64,000 nucleotides of DNA from a bacterium UBP2_UBA5202 (GTDB lineage: Bacteria > Edwardsbacteria > AC1 > EtOH8): assembly GCA_002412795.1 (NCBI GenBank), contig DHVS01000016.1:124001-188000 (forward strand), read 5' to 3'. The stretch's first letter is position 1. Each line of letters starts with the position of its first letter. Below, in pieces: positions 17,173 to 25,143 of the stretch. Made by a program: the position numbers and the translations under genes. Under the pieces are notes generated by a model. That model was given only the letters and a program-made list of their open reading frames with translations. It was not told the origin of the DNA and made no database searches.

Positions 17173-17711
17173 CTCAGGCCCTCCAGGTCACGGATCACCA
17201 TCCGGCCCTGTTCCAGGTCGATCTTCAGGATTACCGGGCCCTTGGATGGAACGTAGAACTTTTCCCGGTCCGACTGCACCAGGTAGATGTCCCCGGCCGG
17301 GTATTCCTCCACCTGGGTTATCTGACCCAGCTCCCGGCCCTGCTCCGAGACCACTTTAAGCCCGATGATCTGAAAGGTGTAATACTGCCCGGGCGGCAGT
17401 GGTTTCAGATCCTCGTCGAGTACCGCCAGCTCGGCGCCCTTCAGCTCTTCGGCCTGTTCCACGCTGACGACCTCTTTCAGCTTCAGCAGCCCGAACCGGT
17501 CCTGGGGCGAAAAACTCTCCACCACCACCGGCGTGATATCCCCGGCCTGCACCAGCAGCAGCCGGCTTTGGGGGGCAAAGCGCAAAGGGTTGTCCGAGTC
17601 CACCTTCACCTTAAGCGTCCCCAAAAGGCCGTGGGGCCTTACCACCGTGGCCACGTAGACCAGGCGCTCCCGGTCTATCCGGCCGGGATCAAAGTTCTGC
17701 ATCAGATTCAA
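17169..17711 (-). CDS. rimM: 16S rRNA processing protein RimM
   Basis: 180 residues. The N-terminal RimM domain has VYVATVVRPHGLLGTLKVKV. A PRC-barrel follows, with the segments YYTFQIIGLKVVSE and GDIYLVQSDREKFYVPS. RimM assists 30S head assembly with S19. The annotated start is TTG; an ATG three codons inside (17702) is equally possible, since neither has a well-spaced Shine-Dalgarno. Confidence 0.95.
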   Translation of the reverse strand: MNLMQNFDPGRIDRERLVYVATVVRPHGLLGTLKVKVDSDNPLRFAPQSRLLLVQAGDITPVVVESFSPQDRFGLLKLKEVVSVEQAEELKGAELAVLDEDLKPLPPGQYYTFQIIGLKVVSEQGRELGQITQVEEYPAGDIYLVQSDREKFYVPSKGPVILKIDLEQGRMVIRDLEGLR

Positions 17712-17722
17712 GCGCCTGCTGA

Positions 17723-17959
17723 CTACTCGATTATTTCCAGGCCGGTACGCTTGCCGATCTTGGACCCGGCCGCCGACAGCAGGGTGCGGATGGACTGGGC
17801 GGTGCGGCCCCTTTTGCCGATCACCTTGCCGATGTCATCCTTGGCCACCCGCAGTTCATAGACCAGGGTGCCGGCATCCTTCTGGTTCTCGGTGATGCTG
17901 ACCTTCTCCGGCTGGTCCACCAGCGACTTGACCAGGTATTCCACTAAATCTTTTAACAT
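17723..17959 (-). CDS. khpA: KH-domain RNA-binding protein KhpA
   Basis: 78 residues, the normal size of KhpA/YlqC. The KH signature GKVIGKRGRTAQSIRTLL holds the G-x-x-G loop (GKRG). The preceding segment LVYELRVAKDDI is the expected beta-alpha part. It sits between rpsP and rimM, the standard place, 6 bp after the rpsP stop. KhpA binds RNA and in some bacteria works with KhpB on cell elongation. Confidence 0.95.
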   Translation of the reverse strand: MLKDLVEYLVKSLVDQPEKVSITENQKDAGTLVYELRVAKDDIGKVIGKRGRTAQSIRTLLSAAGSKIGKRTGLEIIE

Positions 17960-17965
17960 ATTGGT

Positions 17966-18310
17966 TTAGTCCTTTTTCTTTTGGGCCGCCAGTCTTACCT
18001 TGTGGGATTTTTTGGTGGAAGCCTGGGTGAAGCTCAGCTTTACTTCCTTGGCGTCGCCGCCGGCCTTGACCGCGGCTTCGGCGGCCTTGATGATCCGCTG
18101 GGCGGTGGGCGAGGCGATGGCGCCGTTCTTCAGCCAGACCCGGGTCTTTTCCAGGTTGATCCTGGCTTCCTTGGGGTTGGCTCCGGGCCGGTAGGTTCCC
18201 AGAGTGTCCAGCTGGGCTCCGTCCTTCTTGGAGCGGGTGGGCGCGACCACTATCCGGTAATAGGCGATCTTGTTGGCCCCCATCCGGGTCATCCTGATTG
18301 ATACTGACAT
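17966..18310 (-). CDS. rpsP: 30S ribosomal protein S16
   Basis: 114 residues. The S16 core is clear: SIRMTRMGANKIAYYRIVVA, R-S-K-K-D-G, LGTYRPGANPKEARINLEK, then WLKNGAIASPTAQRIIK. The C-terminus is extended by ~30 residues rich in Lys and Ala. It leads the rpsP-khpA-rimM-trmD group; the 212-bp spacer to ffh holds a tandem repeat. Confidence 0.98.
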   Translation of the reverse strand: MSVSIRMTRMGANKIAYYRIVVAPTRSKKDGAQLDTLGTYRPGANPKEARINLEKTRVWLKNGAIASPTAQRIIKAAEAAVKAGGDAKEVKLSFTQASTKKSHKVRLAAQKKKD

Positions 18311-18433
18311 TAACCTGTCTCCTCCTTGATGTTTTTTGTTTGTTTATCTTTATTACTAATTTGCCATTCAAGTAAGCGGTATACGATGGTTATACGGTTG
18401 AGATGCAATTGTCTCCCGATTGTTTGGACTATT

Positions 18434-18521
18434 GCGTCACCATTGTATCACCAAGGCATGACAATTGCTTGCCCCACGTATCGCCATCGTATCACCATGG
18501 TATGACAATTGTTTGCCGGAC
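18434..18521. repeat. Two tandem 44-bp repeats in the ffh-rpsP spacer
   Basis: Unit A 18434-18477 and unit B 18478-18521 align without gaps with about nine mismatches. Both contain gtatcacca and atgacaattg. A degenerate inverted piece of the same sequence (gtatacgatgg, then caattgtc) lies just to the left at 18375-18412. The last unit ends 1 bp before the ffh stop codon. Confidence 0.8.
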
Positions 18522-18522
18522 A

Positions 18523-19842
18523 TCAGAACCCCCTTGGCATCTTGAACCCCCGGCCTTTGGAATTCATCATCTGCTTCATCATCCGCTGGCTCATCTCGAA
18601 CTGGTTCAGCAGCTGGTTAACCTGCTGGACGCTGGTGCCGCTGCCCAGGGCTATCCGCCGCTTGCGGCTGCCGTTGAGGATCTGGGGCTTCTGCCGCTCC
18701 TGCGGCGTCATGGAACTGATGATGGCCTCTATGGTGCCCAGCGCCTTGTCGTCTATGGCGGCGTCCTGGGGCAGGCTCATCCCGCCCGGCAGCATCTTCA
18801 TGATGTCGGAGAGCGAGCCCATCTTCTTCATCTGTTTCATCTGGCCGGCGAAGTCCTCTAACGTGAAGCTCTGCTGGCGCAGCTTCTCCTCGAGTTTCCC
18901 GGCCTGCTTCTCGTCAAAGACATTCTGGGCCTTTTCCACTAATCCGACCACGTCGCCCATGCCCAGGATGCGCGAGGCCACCCGGCTGGGGTGGAACTCC
19001 TCCAGGGCCGAAAGTTTTTCCCCCACCCCGATGAACTTGATGGGCTGGCCCGAGATCACCTTTAGGGACAGGGCCGCGCCGCCCCGGGCGTCGCCGTCCA
19101 GCTTGGTCATGATCACCCCGGACAGGGGCAGGGCTTTGGAGAACTCGGTGGCTATGTTGACCGCATCCTGGCCGGTCATCCCGTCCACCACTAAGAGGAT
19201 CTCCTGGGGTTTGACGGTCTTTTGCACCCTCTCCAGTTCGGCCATCATTTCGGTGTCAATGTGCAGCCGCCCGGCGGTGTCCAGGATCAGCACGTCTATC
19301 AGTTTCTTGACCGCTTCCTGTTTGGCCTCCTGGCAGATCTGGGCCACGTCGGTGGAGTCCAGCTTGAAGAAATCACAGCCCACCTGCTTGGACAGGATCT
19401 CCAGCTGCTGCACCGCCGCCGGCCGGTAGATGTCGGCCGCCGCCAGCATGATCCGCCGGCCCGGCTTGGACAGGTGCTTGGCCAGCTTGGCGCAGGTGGT
19501 GGTCTTGCCCGAGCCCTGCAGCCCGCAGACCATGATCACGGTGGGCGGCTGGGGGGAAAGCGCCAACGGCTGATTGACCGAGCCCAGGGTCTCCACCATC
19601 TGGTCATAGACGATCTTGACGAACTTCTGGCCGGGTGTGATGCTGGTCAGCACATCCTCGCCCAGCGCCCTGGCCTCTACCGCGGCCGCAAAGTCCTTGA
19701 CGACTTTGTAGTTGACGTCGGCCTCCAGCAAAGCACGCCGCACCCTGGCGCTGGCTTCTTTGATGTTGGCCTCGGAGAGTTTGCCCTGCCCGCTTAGGTC
19801 CTTGAAAAGCCCGGTGAATTTTTCAGTTAAGGAGTCGAACAT
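18523..19842 (-). CDS. ffh: Signal recognition particle protein Ffh
   Basis: 439 residues with the N, G and M domains of SRP54. The P-loop GLQGSGKTT is at 107-115. DTAGRLHID and TKLDGDARGGAALS are the further GTPase motifs. A Met-rich M domain from about 300 ends in MKQMMNSKGRGFKMPRGF. It directs co-translational membrane targeting with FtsY (also in this window). No Shine-Dalgarno is visible before its ATG, which lies 6 bp after a small membrane-protein gene, so translation may depend on coupling. Confidence 0.98.
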   Translation of the reverse strand: MFDSLTEKFTGLFKDLSGQGKLSEANIKEASARVRRALLEADVNYKVVKDFAAAVEARALGEDVLTSITPGQKFVKIVYDQMVETLGSVNQPLALSPQPPTVIMVCGLQGSGKTTTCAKLAKHLSKPGRRIMLAAADIYRPAAVQQLEILSKQVGCDFFKLDSTDVAQICQEAKQEAVKKLIDVLILDTAGRLHIDTEMMAELERVQKTVKPQEILLVVDGMTGQDAVNIATEFSKALPLSGVIMTKLDGDARGGAALSLKVISGQPIKFIGVGEKLSALEEFHPSRVASRILGMGDVVGLVEKAQNVFDEKQAGKLEEKLRQQSFTLEDFAGQMKQMKKMGSLSDIMKMLPGGMSLPQDAAIDDKALGTIEAIISSMTPQERQKPQILNGSRKRRIALGSGTSVQQVNQLLNQFEMSQRMMKQMMNSKGRGFKMPRGF

Positions 19843-19848
19843 TTATTG

Positions 19849-20070
19849 TTAAATAATTTTCTTGTCTATCTTCCAAAGATATTTTTTGTAAAGAAATCTA
19901 AACAATAACCCTATCGGAATGTATATCAATAAAACTATTATTACTATTGCGAGACCTACAAGTATGCGCTGGAAATGGTTTTTTACCGTGAAAGAGTAAT
20001 ATACTTGAACAAAGAATATTACCAACACAGTTAAATAAACTAATATCGTTATGAATTTATTCTTGCCCAT
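19849..20070 (-). CDS. Small two-helix membrane protein
   Basis: 73 residues with two hydrophobic helices (about 8-25 and 36-57) and a Lys-rich end (KKYLWKIDKKII). It is more AT-rich than ffh, which follows 6 bp later without an obvious ribosome-binding site. No family is recognised. It is kept as a gene because of position, a proper start and a membrane-protein composition. Confidence 0.6.
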   Translation of the reverse strand: MGKNKFITILVYLTVLVIFFVQVYYSFTVKNHFQRILVGLAIVIIVLLIYIPIGLLFRFLYKKYLWKIDKKII

Positions 20071-20220
20071 ATATGGCTTTATAAATTACCTTGATGTAAC
20101 GTTATTTTCGTGTTTTTCGTGGGCAACCCCCGGTAAATAGAAATCGCCGCCAGTTTGTACTGAATGATCCCTCAAAATACCGCCAGGGATCAGGCGGGTC
20201 TGACAGCGATGTTATGACCT

Positions 20221-20262
20221 AACCCCCGTCCCCTTCCCGATGCGGGAAGGGGTGTAGGGGTT
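20221..20262. repeat. GC-rich perfect hairpin downstream of ferritin
   Basis: ccccttcccg (20230-20239) pairs perfectly with cgggaagggg (20243-20252) across a 3-nt loop, and an outer aacccc/ggggtt pair (20221-20226 with 20257-20262) extends it. It begins just after the ferritin stop codon. No T-run follows on the minus strand, so it may be a repeat element or a transcript-end stabiliser rather than a classical terminator. Confidence 0.65.
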
Positions 20263-20265
20263 GGG

Positions 20266-20754
20266 TTATTCCCGTTTGCCCAGCTGGCGGTCCAGCATGA
20301 ACAGCGAGCCCTTGGAATCCCCCAGCATCTTGATCTGGTTCACTATCTCCAGGGTCTGGGCCTCTTCCTCCACCTGCTCGTCCACAAACCACTTGCACAT
20401 GCTGGCCGAGGCGTGGTCGCCTTCCTTTTGGGCCAGGTTGACGATCTCGTAGATCATGGCCGTCACCTTCTGCTCGTGCTTGTAGGCGTCATCAAAGACG
20501 TTGAGCAGGCTGTTCCACTTGGCCGGCGGGGCGTCTATGGCCTTGAGCGCTATCTGGGAATTGGTGTCCTCCAGGAACTTGTAGAACTTCATGGCATGGC
20601 CCATCTCTTCCTTGGCCTGGACCTTGAACCACTGGGCGGCCCCGTTTAGGTTCTGGTCGGCGCACCATCCCGCCATACCCAAATACAGATAGGCCGAATA
20701 CATCTCGGCGTTGATCTGCTTGTTGATGATCTCCTGAACGCTCTGCTTGATCAT
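20266..20754 (-). CDS. ftnA: Ferritin
   Basis: 162 residues. Ferroxidase residues are in place: E17 in NKQINAEMYSAYLYLG, and E50 with H53 in KEEMGHAMKF; a further Glu-rich segment is VDEQVEEEAQTLE. This is the non-haem FtnA type that stores iron as ferric mineral. The start is the ATG 6 bases after AAGGAGAG. An upstream in-frame ATG has no such signal. It fits the oxygen-defence genes nearby. Confidence 0.95.
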   Translation of the reverse strand: MIKQSVQEIINKQINAEMYSAYLYLGMAGWCADQNLNGAAQWFKVQAKEEMGHAMKFYKFLEDTNSQIALKAIDAPPAKWNSLLNVFDDAYKHEQKVTAMIYEIVNLAQKEGDHASASMCKWFVDEQVEEEAQTLEIVNQIKMLGDSKGSLFMLDRQLGKRE

Positions 20755-20848
20755 GGTATTCTCTCCTTTTTGTTTGTTACCTGTCACCCTGAGGCCGGCA
20801 AATTCAACCGGCTGGTTGAAGGGTGAATCTCAGCGCGTCATCCTTCGG

Positions 20849-21190
20849 TTAATGTGCGTTATACATTACTTTCCCTGTTTCCAATATCTCGGCGGTGAAA
20901 CTGCGGGTATCGGGATGTTTGATTTCCTCCGGTGTCAGGGGCAGAGGCTCTATCCGGGAATCTACTTTCCCGGCATGCGAAAGCAAAAAAGCTATGTTCC
21001 GCACTCTTTTAGATTTGGAAAAATTCCCGGACACTATTGCAACATCTATGTCGCTGAAATGGCGGGGATTGCCCTTGGCCCACGAACCGAATAAAATTGC
21101 CTGATCGACCTTTATGTCACAGGACAATTCCTTCACGTATTGCAGCACTTTCCGCTTTATCAGCGTCAGGTTATTTTTTTTCGCAGCCAT
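20849..21190 (-). CDS. Minimal nucleotidyltransferase (MNT) antitoxin-like protein
   Basis: 113 residues. The MNT signature GSx10DxD is exact (G35-S36, then D47 and D49: GSWAKGN followed by SDIDVAIV). In HEPN-MNT pairs this enzyme AMPylates and silences its HEPN partner. The ATG at 21190 is 6 bases after AAGGA. Its reading frame begins inside the 3' end of the HEPN gene, a typical arrangement for such pairs. Confidence 0.88.
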   Translation of the reverse strand: MAAKKNNLTLIKRKVLQYVKELSCDIKVDQAILFGSWAKGNPRHFSDIDVAIVSGNFSKSKRVRNIAFLLSHAGKVDSRIEPLPLTPEEIKHPDTRSFTAEILETGKVMYNAH

Positions 21191-21549
21191 TTCCATTCCT
21201 TTCCGGTTTGCTCAAGAATGCGCTCTGCTTCAGCCCGGTTGCATATTTCCGAAAGCCGTTCCTTATATTCCGCATACCGGGCGTTGATGCAATACGCCGA
21301 CAAGGTGTTATAAAACTCTTTGCACTTTTCTTCTTTCAATTCCAACCCGGCTAATTCCGCCAATCGCAGCAAGCTATGGACCGGCGCCGGACGCTTCCCG
21401 TTATTGGATATGATCGCCTTCATTATCTTTTCAACGGACTGCTGGCACATGAAAGCCACATACAAATAACGGCGGGTCTGGAACATAACTTCAGCCGTGT
21501 CCAGGTCGTACTTGGAGCGCTCCAGCCAATGCTTGACTATTTTATCCAT
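21166..21549 (-). CDS. HEPN domain protein (toxin partner of MNT)
   Basis: 127 residues from the ATG that gives MDKIVKHWLERSKYDLDTAE, the usual HEPN opening. A longer reading frame would run into the preceding flavodiiron gene and is unlikely. The helical HEPN core AFMCQQSVEKIMKAI is followed by R-P-A-P-V-H (R53, H58), an Rx4H motif as in HEPN ribonucleases. It overlaps the MNT gene by 25 bp. Known relatives are toxins cutting RNA or acting in abortive infection; the activity here is inferred. Confidence 0.85.
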   Translation of the reverse strand: MDKIVKHWLERSKYDLDTAEVMFQTRRYLYVAFMCQQSVEKIMKAIISNNGKRPAPVHSLLRLAELAGLELKEEKCKEFYNTLSAYCINARYAEYKERLSEICNRAEAERILEQTGKEWKWLRKKIT

Positions 21550-21619
21550 CCGTATATTTCCTATATGCTGTCTGCTTTTGCTGATAACAGGTTCCAACTT
21601 CTCAAACTGTTTCAAACGT

Positions 21620-22798
21620 TTACAACAGTCCCAAAGTCTTGTGCCTTTCCAGTATCGCGTCCGCCAGCCTGTCCAGCGCCTCAAAGTCCTCTTTGCGCGG
21701 GGCGCCCTTGATGTAGACCGGATCCAGCACCTCGGCCTTGAGGTTGGCTAAAAGCGACTTGACGGTCTCCACCGCCTTGCTGCCCCAGCCGTAGGAGCCG
21801 ATGATGCCCAGGATTTTTGTCTTTGGCCTTAAGGCCCCCACCAGCGCCGCGGCGTACAGCCCATGGGGATGCGGGCCCACCAACGCGGTCGACGTAGCCA
21901 GGACCACCGTGGCGGCGTCCACCAGGGAGGAGGCCAGTTCCCCGGTGTCGGTCTTGGTAAGGTTGAAGGGCTTTACGGCGATGCCCCTTTTGACCAGGGC
22001 CTCGGTCAGGTGTTTCACCATGGCCTCGGTGCTGCCGTGCATCGAGACCCAGGGTATCACCACTTCGTTCCTGACGTTATCCGAGCTCCAGTCCTTGTAG
22101 GCCTCCATGATGTGAAACGGCTTTTTATAAACCGGGCCGTGGCTGGGGCCTATCAGGTCTATGTCCATGGTGTCCAGCTTCTGCAGATGCTTGACGATGG
22201 AGCTGCGGAAGGGCATCATGATCTCGGCGTAATAGCGCTTTGCGCCCTCCAGCACGTTGGAGTTGCAGGCGAATATGTCGGTAGTGGCCAGGTGCGAGCC
22301 CAAAAAATCGCAGGTGAAAAGGACCTTGTCCTCTCTCAGAAAGCTGAACATGGTCTCCGGCCAGTGCACCCAGGGCGCCAGGATGAACTCGAAGGTCTTG
22401 TCGCCCAGCGAGAGCGTTTCCCCGTCCTTGACCACTGTGAACCTGTTCTCGGGGATGTGTAAAAGGTCCATCAGGAACCCCTTGCACTTCTCGTTGGTGA
22501 CCACCGTCGCCTGCGGGAACTTTTCCGTCAGAAAACCGATGGAGCCGGAGTGGTCCTGCTCGGCGTGGTTGCAGACGATGTAGTCGAGTGCCTGGACGTC
22601 GTGCTCGGCCAGGTTGCCCAGCAGTTCCTGGTACCTGGCCGGGTCCACCGAATCCACCAGCGCTGTCTTTTGGCTGCCCCTGACCAGATAGGAGTTGTAG
22701 CTGGTGCCGTGGGGCAGCGGGATCAGCTCGTCAAAGAGCCTCCGGTCCCAGTCCTGTACCCCCACCGCGTATATGTTCTTCTTTAATTCCCGGATCAT
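21620..22798 (-). CDS. fprA: Flavodiiron protein (A-type flavoprotein, oxygen/NO reductase)
   Basis: 392 residues. An N-terminal metallo-beta-lactamase-like diiron domain has H78-x-E80-x-D82-H83 (HAEQDHSGS), a further His in PWVHWPETMF, Asp in TCDFLGSH, and IGPSHGPVY. A C-terminal flavodoxin domain starts near 250 (VVIPWVSMHGSTEAMVKHLT). It reduces O2 or NO to water or N2O using rubredoxin, encoded directly upstream in the same direction. This suggests an anaerobe or microaerophile. Confidence 0.96.
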   Translation of the reverse strand: MIRELKKNIYAVGVQDWDRRLFDELIPLPHGTSYNSYLVRGSQKTALVDSVDPARYQELLGNLAEHDVQALDYIVCNHAEQDHSGSIGFLTEKFPQATVVTNEKCKGFLMDLLHIPENRFTVVKDGETLSLGDKTFEFILAPWVHWPETMFSFLREDKVLFTCDFLGSHLATTDIFACNSNVLEGAKRYYAEIMMPFRSSIVKHLQKLDTMDIDLIGPSHGPVYKKPFHIMEAYKDWSSDNVRNEVVIPWVSMHGSTEAMVKHLTEALVKRGIAVKPFNLTKTDTGELASSLVDAATVVLATSTALVGPHPHGLYAAALVGALRPKTKILGIIGSYGWGSKAVETVKSLLANLKAEVLDPVYIKGAPRKEDFEALDRLADAILERHKTLGLL

Positions 22799-22804
22799 CT
22801 TTTT

Positions 22805-22918
22805 TAAATCCTAAATTCTAAGCACTAAAATCTAAACAATTCCAAAAACCAAATTTCAAATACCAAATTTAGTGATTAGGATTTTAAGTTTGTTTAGGAT
22901 TTAGATATTGTTTTTTAG
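22805..22918. repeat. AT-rich inverted micro-repeat between rubredoxin and fprA
   Basis: The gap is built of repeated phrases: tcctaaattctaagcactaaa, then ctaaac, then a run of ccaaattt units. The right side is an approximate inverted copy (tttagtgattaggatttta, gtttaggattta). It has no coding capacity and would fold on itself. Confidence 0.65.
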
Positions 22919-22930
22919 AGTTTGCAGCAG

Positions 22931-23092
22931 TTAGTCTTCCGGCTCAAAGGCATCCTTGTCGGCCCCGCACACCGGGCAGACCCAGTCGTCGGGCAGGTCA
23001 TTGAAGGCTGTCCCGGGCTTGACCCCGTTGTCGGGATCGCCGGCCACCGGGTCATACTCATATCCGCAGACGGTGCAGGTGTACTTTTTCAT
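22931..23092 (-). CDS. Rubredoxin
   Basis: 53 residues: MKKYTCTVCGYEYDPVAGDP opens the protein. The iron ligands are C6, C9, C39 and C42 in two CxxC knuckles (CTVC and CPVC), with DDWVCPVCG the canonical second site. Electron donor to the flavodiiron protein downstream. The gene is short but unambiguous, and lies 60 bp after the flavin reductase. Confidence 0.97.
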   Translation of the reverse strand: MKKYTCTVCGYEYDPVAGDPDNGVKPGTAFNDLPDDWVCPVCGADKDAFEPED

Positions 23093-23150
23093 GGCTTATC
23101 TCCCTTCTGGTTGGGGCAATTCATGAATTGCCCTTACGATTAAGGATCCG

Positions 23151-23657
23151 TTACTTTACGTACGAGGGCGCGTTCTGCTGGATCTTGCCGCCTTTTATTT
23201 TATGATAGTATTCGTAGGTCATGGGCTGCCCCTGGGCCAGGATCTGGGATTCCACCACCTTCCCTATGAAGAGCGTGTGGCTGCTAAGCTCCACGGTCTG
23301 GGTGACCTCGACATCAAAATGGGCCAGGCTGTATTCCAGCAGCTTGGGGTTGCCGCTGGGGCAGGCCTCGTATTTCATCCCGCTGAACTTGTCCACCTGG
23401 CGGCCGCACTTGAAACCGAAGGTGCCGATCAGGGTCAGGGGAGTCTCCTGGGACAGAACTGCGATGGAAAATTTTTGGGATTTTTTGATCAGCTCGTTGG
23501 TGTAGTTCTGGCAGTTCAGGCTGACCGCCATCAGCGGCGGCTCGGAGGTTACCTGAAAGACGGTGGTGGCTATCTGCCCGTTCAATTTGCCGGGCCCGTA
23601 GCTGGAGACCAGATACATCCCGTAGCTGATCAGCCTGAAGGCGTTCTTGTCCATCAT
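23151..23657 (-). CDS. Flavin reductase family protein (flavoredoxin-like)
   Basis: 168 residues. The FMN-binding split-barrel core reads YLVSSYGPGKLNGQIATTVF, PLMAVSLNCQNYTNELIKKS and FSIAVLSQETP. It ends in a small family-typical tail. The position with rubredoxin and a flavodiiron protein suggests it feeds electrons from NAD(P)H to rubredoxin or acts as a flavoredoxin. Two ATGs are adjacent; the first overlaps the stop of rpe. Confidence 0.9.
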   Translation of the reverse strand: MMDKNAFRLISYGMYLVSSYGPGKLNGQIATTVFQVTSEPPLMAVSLNCQNYTNELIKKSQKFSIAVLSQETPLTLIGTFGFKCGRQVDKFSGMKYEACPSGNPKLLEYSLAHFDVEVTQTVELSSHTLFIGKVVESQILAQGQPMTYEYYHKIKGGKIQQNAPSYVK

Positions 23658-24301
23658 CCGCCCCTGATGGCTTTGATCCGGGCGGCCCGGTCCGGGGCCC
23701 CGAAGACGGCCGCTCCGGCCACCAGCACCTCGGCCCCGGCCTCCCTGGCCAGGCGCGAGGTTTCGGGATTGATCCCGCCGTCGATGGAGATCAGCGCTTT
23801 GGTCTTCCCCTGGTCCTTTAGCTTCTTGATGGTCCGCACTTTGTCCAATACCTCCGGCATGAACTTCTGCCCGCCGAAACCGGGGTGGACGCTCATCACC
23901 AGAAAAAGGTCTATCCCTCCGATCACCGCCAAAACCTTGTCCAGCGGGGTCTCGGGGTTCACCGAGAGCCCGGCCTTGACCTTGAGCTTTTTGATCTGTT
24001 CTATAGCTGATGCCAGATCTTCTATGGCCTCGGCGTGGATGGTGATGTAGTCGGCGCCGGACCTGGCGAACTCCGGGGCGTACTTCAGTGGATCGGTGAT
24101 CATCAGATGGGCGTCCAACGGCAGGTCGGTGATCTTCCTGATGGCCCCGGCTATGAACGGGCCGAAGGTGATGTTGGGGACAAAGTGCCCGTCCATCACG
24201 TCCAGATGCAGCCAGTCGGCCCCGCCCTGTTCCACCGAGCGGATCTCGTTCTTAAGTTCGGCAAAATCGGCCGACAACAGGGAAGCTGCGATTAGGGTCA
24301 T
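23654..24301 (-). CDS. rpe: Ribulose-phosphate 3-epimerase
   Basis: 215 residues. Hallmarks: IAASLLSADFA, HLDVMDGHFVPNITFGP, MSVHPGFGGQKFMPEVLDK and SIDGGINPETSRLA. It interconverts ribulose-5-phosphate and xylulose-5-phosphate. It is the last gene of the rsmB-PASTA-PASTA-rpe string and overlaps the flavin reductase start by 4 bp. Confidence 0.97.
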   Translation of the reverse strand: MTLIAASLLSADFAELKNEIRSVEQGGADWLHLDVMDGHFVPNITFGPFIAGAIRKITDLPLDAHLMITDPLKYAPEFARSGADYITIHAEAIEDLASAIEQIKKLKVKAGLSVNPETPLDKVLAVIGGIDLFLVMSVHPGFGGQKFMPEVLDKVRTIKKLKDQGKTKALISIDGGINPETSRLAREAGAEVLVAGAAVFGAPDRAARIKAIRGG

Positions 24302-24400
24302 TTCGCAAAATCAAAAAGTAAAATGAAAAACAAAAATTATTCGTATTTTGTTTTCTGCTTTTGCCGCAACAGCGGCACCCCGCTGCTGCGGTGGCTGCCT

Positions 24401-25141
24401 TTAGTTGGCGCTGACCGCCATGTTCACCGTGTCCCCGCCCTTGATCACGAAGCCCGGCTGGGGAGCCTGCATGATGATGGTTCCCGGCTCGGCCGACTGG
24501 CCCGGCAGATATTTGATCTGGCCTATCACCAGGCCCTGGGCCACCAGCGACCCCTGGACCTCGGCCAGTTTTTTTCCCATCAGGTCCGGCATCAGCATCT
24601 TGCCCTCGGTGGGTCCGCTGCTTAAGGTGAGCCGGACCCCGCTCTCCCTTACCAGCTGGGCAAGGTATGGCGGATTGGAACAGACCACGCAGCCCAGGGC
24701 CACCGAGTCGCTGGCCAGGCTGTCTATGCCGTCAACTTTAAGCCCGCTCCGGTCCAGCAGGTTTATGGCCCGGACCGAGGAGAGCCCCACCAGATATGGC
24801 ACGGCTATCTTTTCGGTGCCCCGGCTCAGGACCACCTTTACCTTGCGTCCTATCTTGACCATCATCTTGGGCTCCGGCTCCTGCATCGACACTGAGCTGT
24901 CGGGGATGCCCGGGTCGTACTGCCATCCGGCCAGCATTATGTCCAGGCCCTTTTGGGAAAGGAGTTCCCTGGCCTGGTCAAAGGTCAGACCTTTTAGCTC
25001 CGGCATCTCCACCACCGCTCCCCGCCGCACCACCCAGGGCATCATCACAAAGTTGCTCAGCAAAAAGCCAAACAGAAATACTGCGGACAGGATCAGCGCG
25101 GTCCGCCAAAATTTGGGGTATGTCTTGAAAATGCCGGCCAT
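24401..25141 (-). CDS. Membrane-anchored PASTA protein, second of a tandem pair
   Basis: 246 residues. One N-terminal membrane helix (about 12-32, LILSAVFLFGFLLSNFVMM) precedes three extracytoplasmic PASTA-like modules of ~65 residues. They begin at EMPELKGLTFDQARELLSQK, AVPYLVGLSSVRAINLLDRS and LMPDLMGKKLAEVQGSLVAQ. There is no kinase domain. PASTA modules bind peptidoglycan or muropeptides in PknB/StkP kinases and PBPs. It begins 2 bp after its paralogue's stop. Confidence 0.9.
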   Translation of the reverse strand: MAGIFKTYPKFWRTALILSAVFLFGFLLSNFVMMPWVVRRGAVVEMPELKGLTFDQARELLSQKGLDIMLAGWQYDPGIPDSSVSMQEPEPKMMVKIGRKVKVVLSRGTEKIAVPYLVGLSSVRAINLLDRSGLKVDGIDSLASDSVALGCVVCSNPPYLAQLVRESGVRLTLSSGPTEGKMLMPDLMGKKLAEVQGSLVAQGLVIGQIKYLPGQSAEPGTIIMQAPQPGFVIKGGDTVNMAVSAN

Positions 25142-25143
25142 CT

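Noticed and set aside
18434..18521. CRISPR-like repeats near ffh
   Set aside because: Only two adjoining 44-bp units without spacers, and no cas genes.
20071..20265. Possible tRNA or small RNA in the ferritin-ffh gap
   Set aside because: Only a GC-rich hairpin is present; no cloverleaf or anticodon arm could be drawn.
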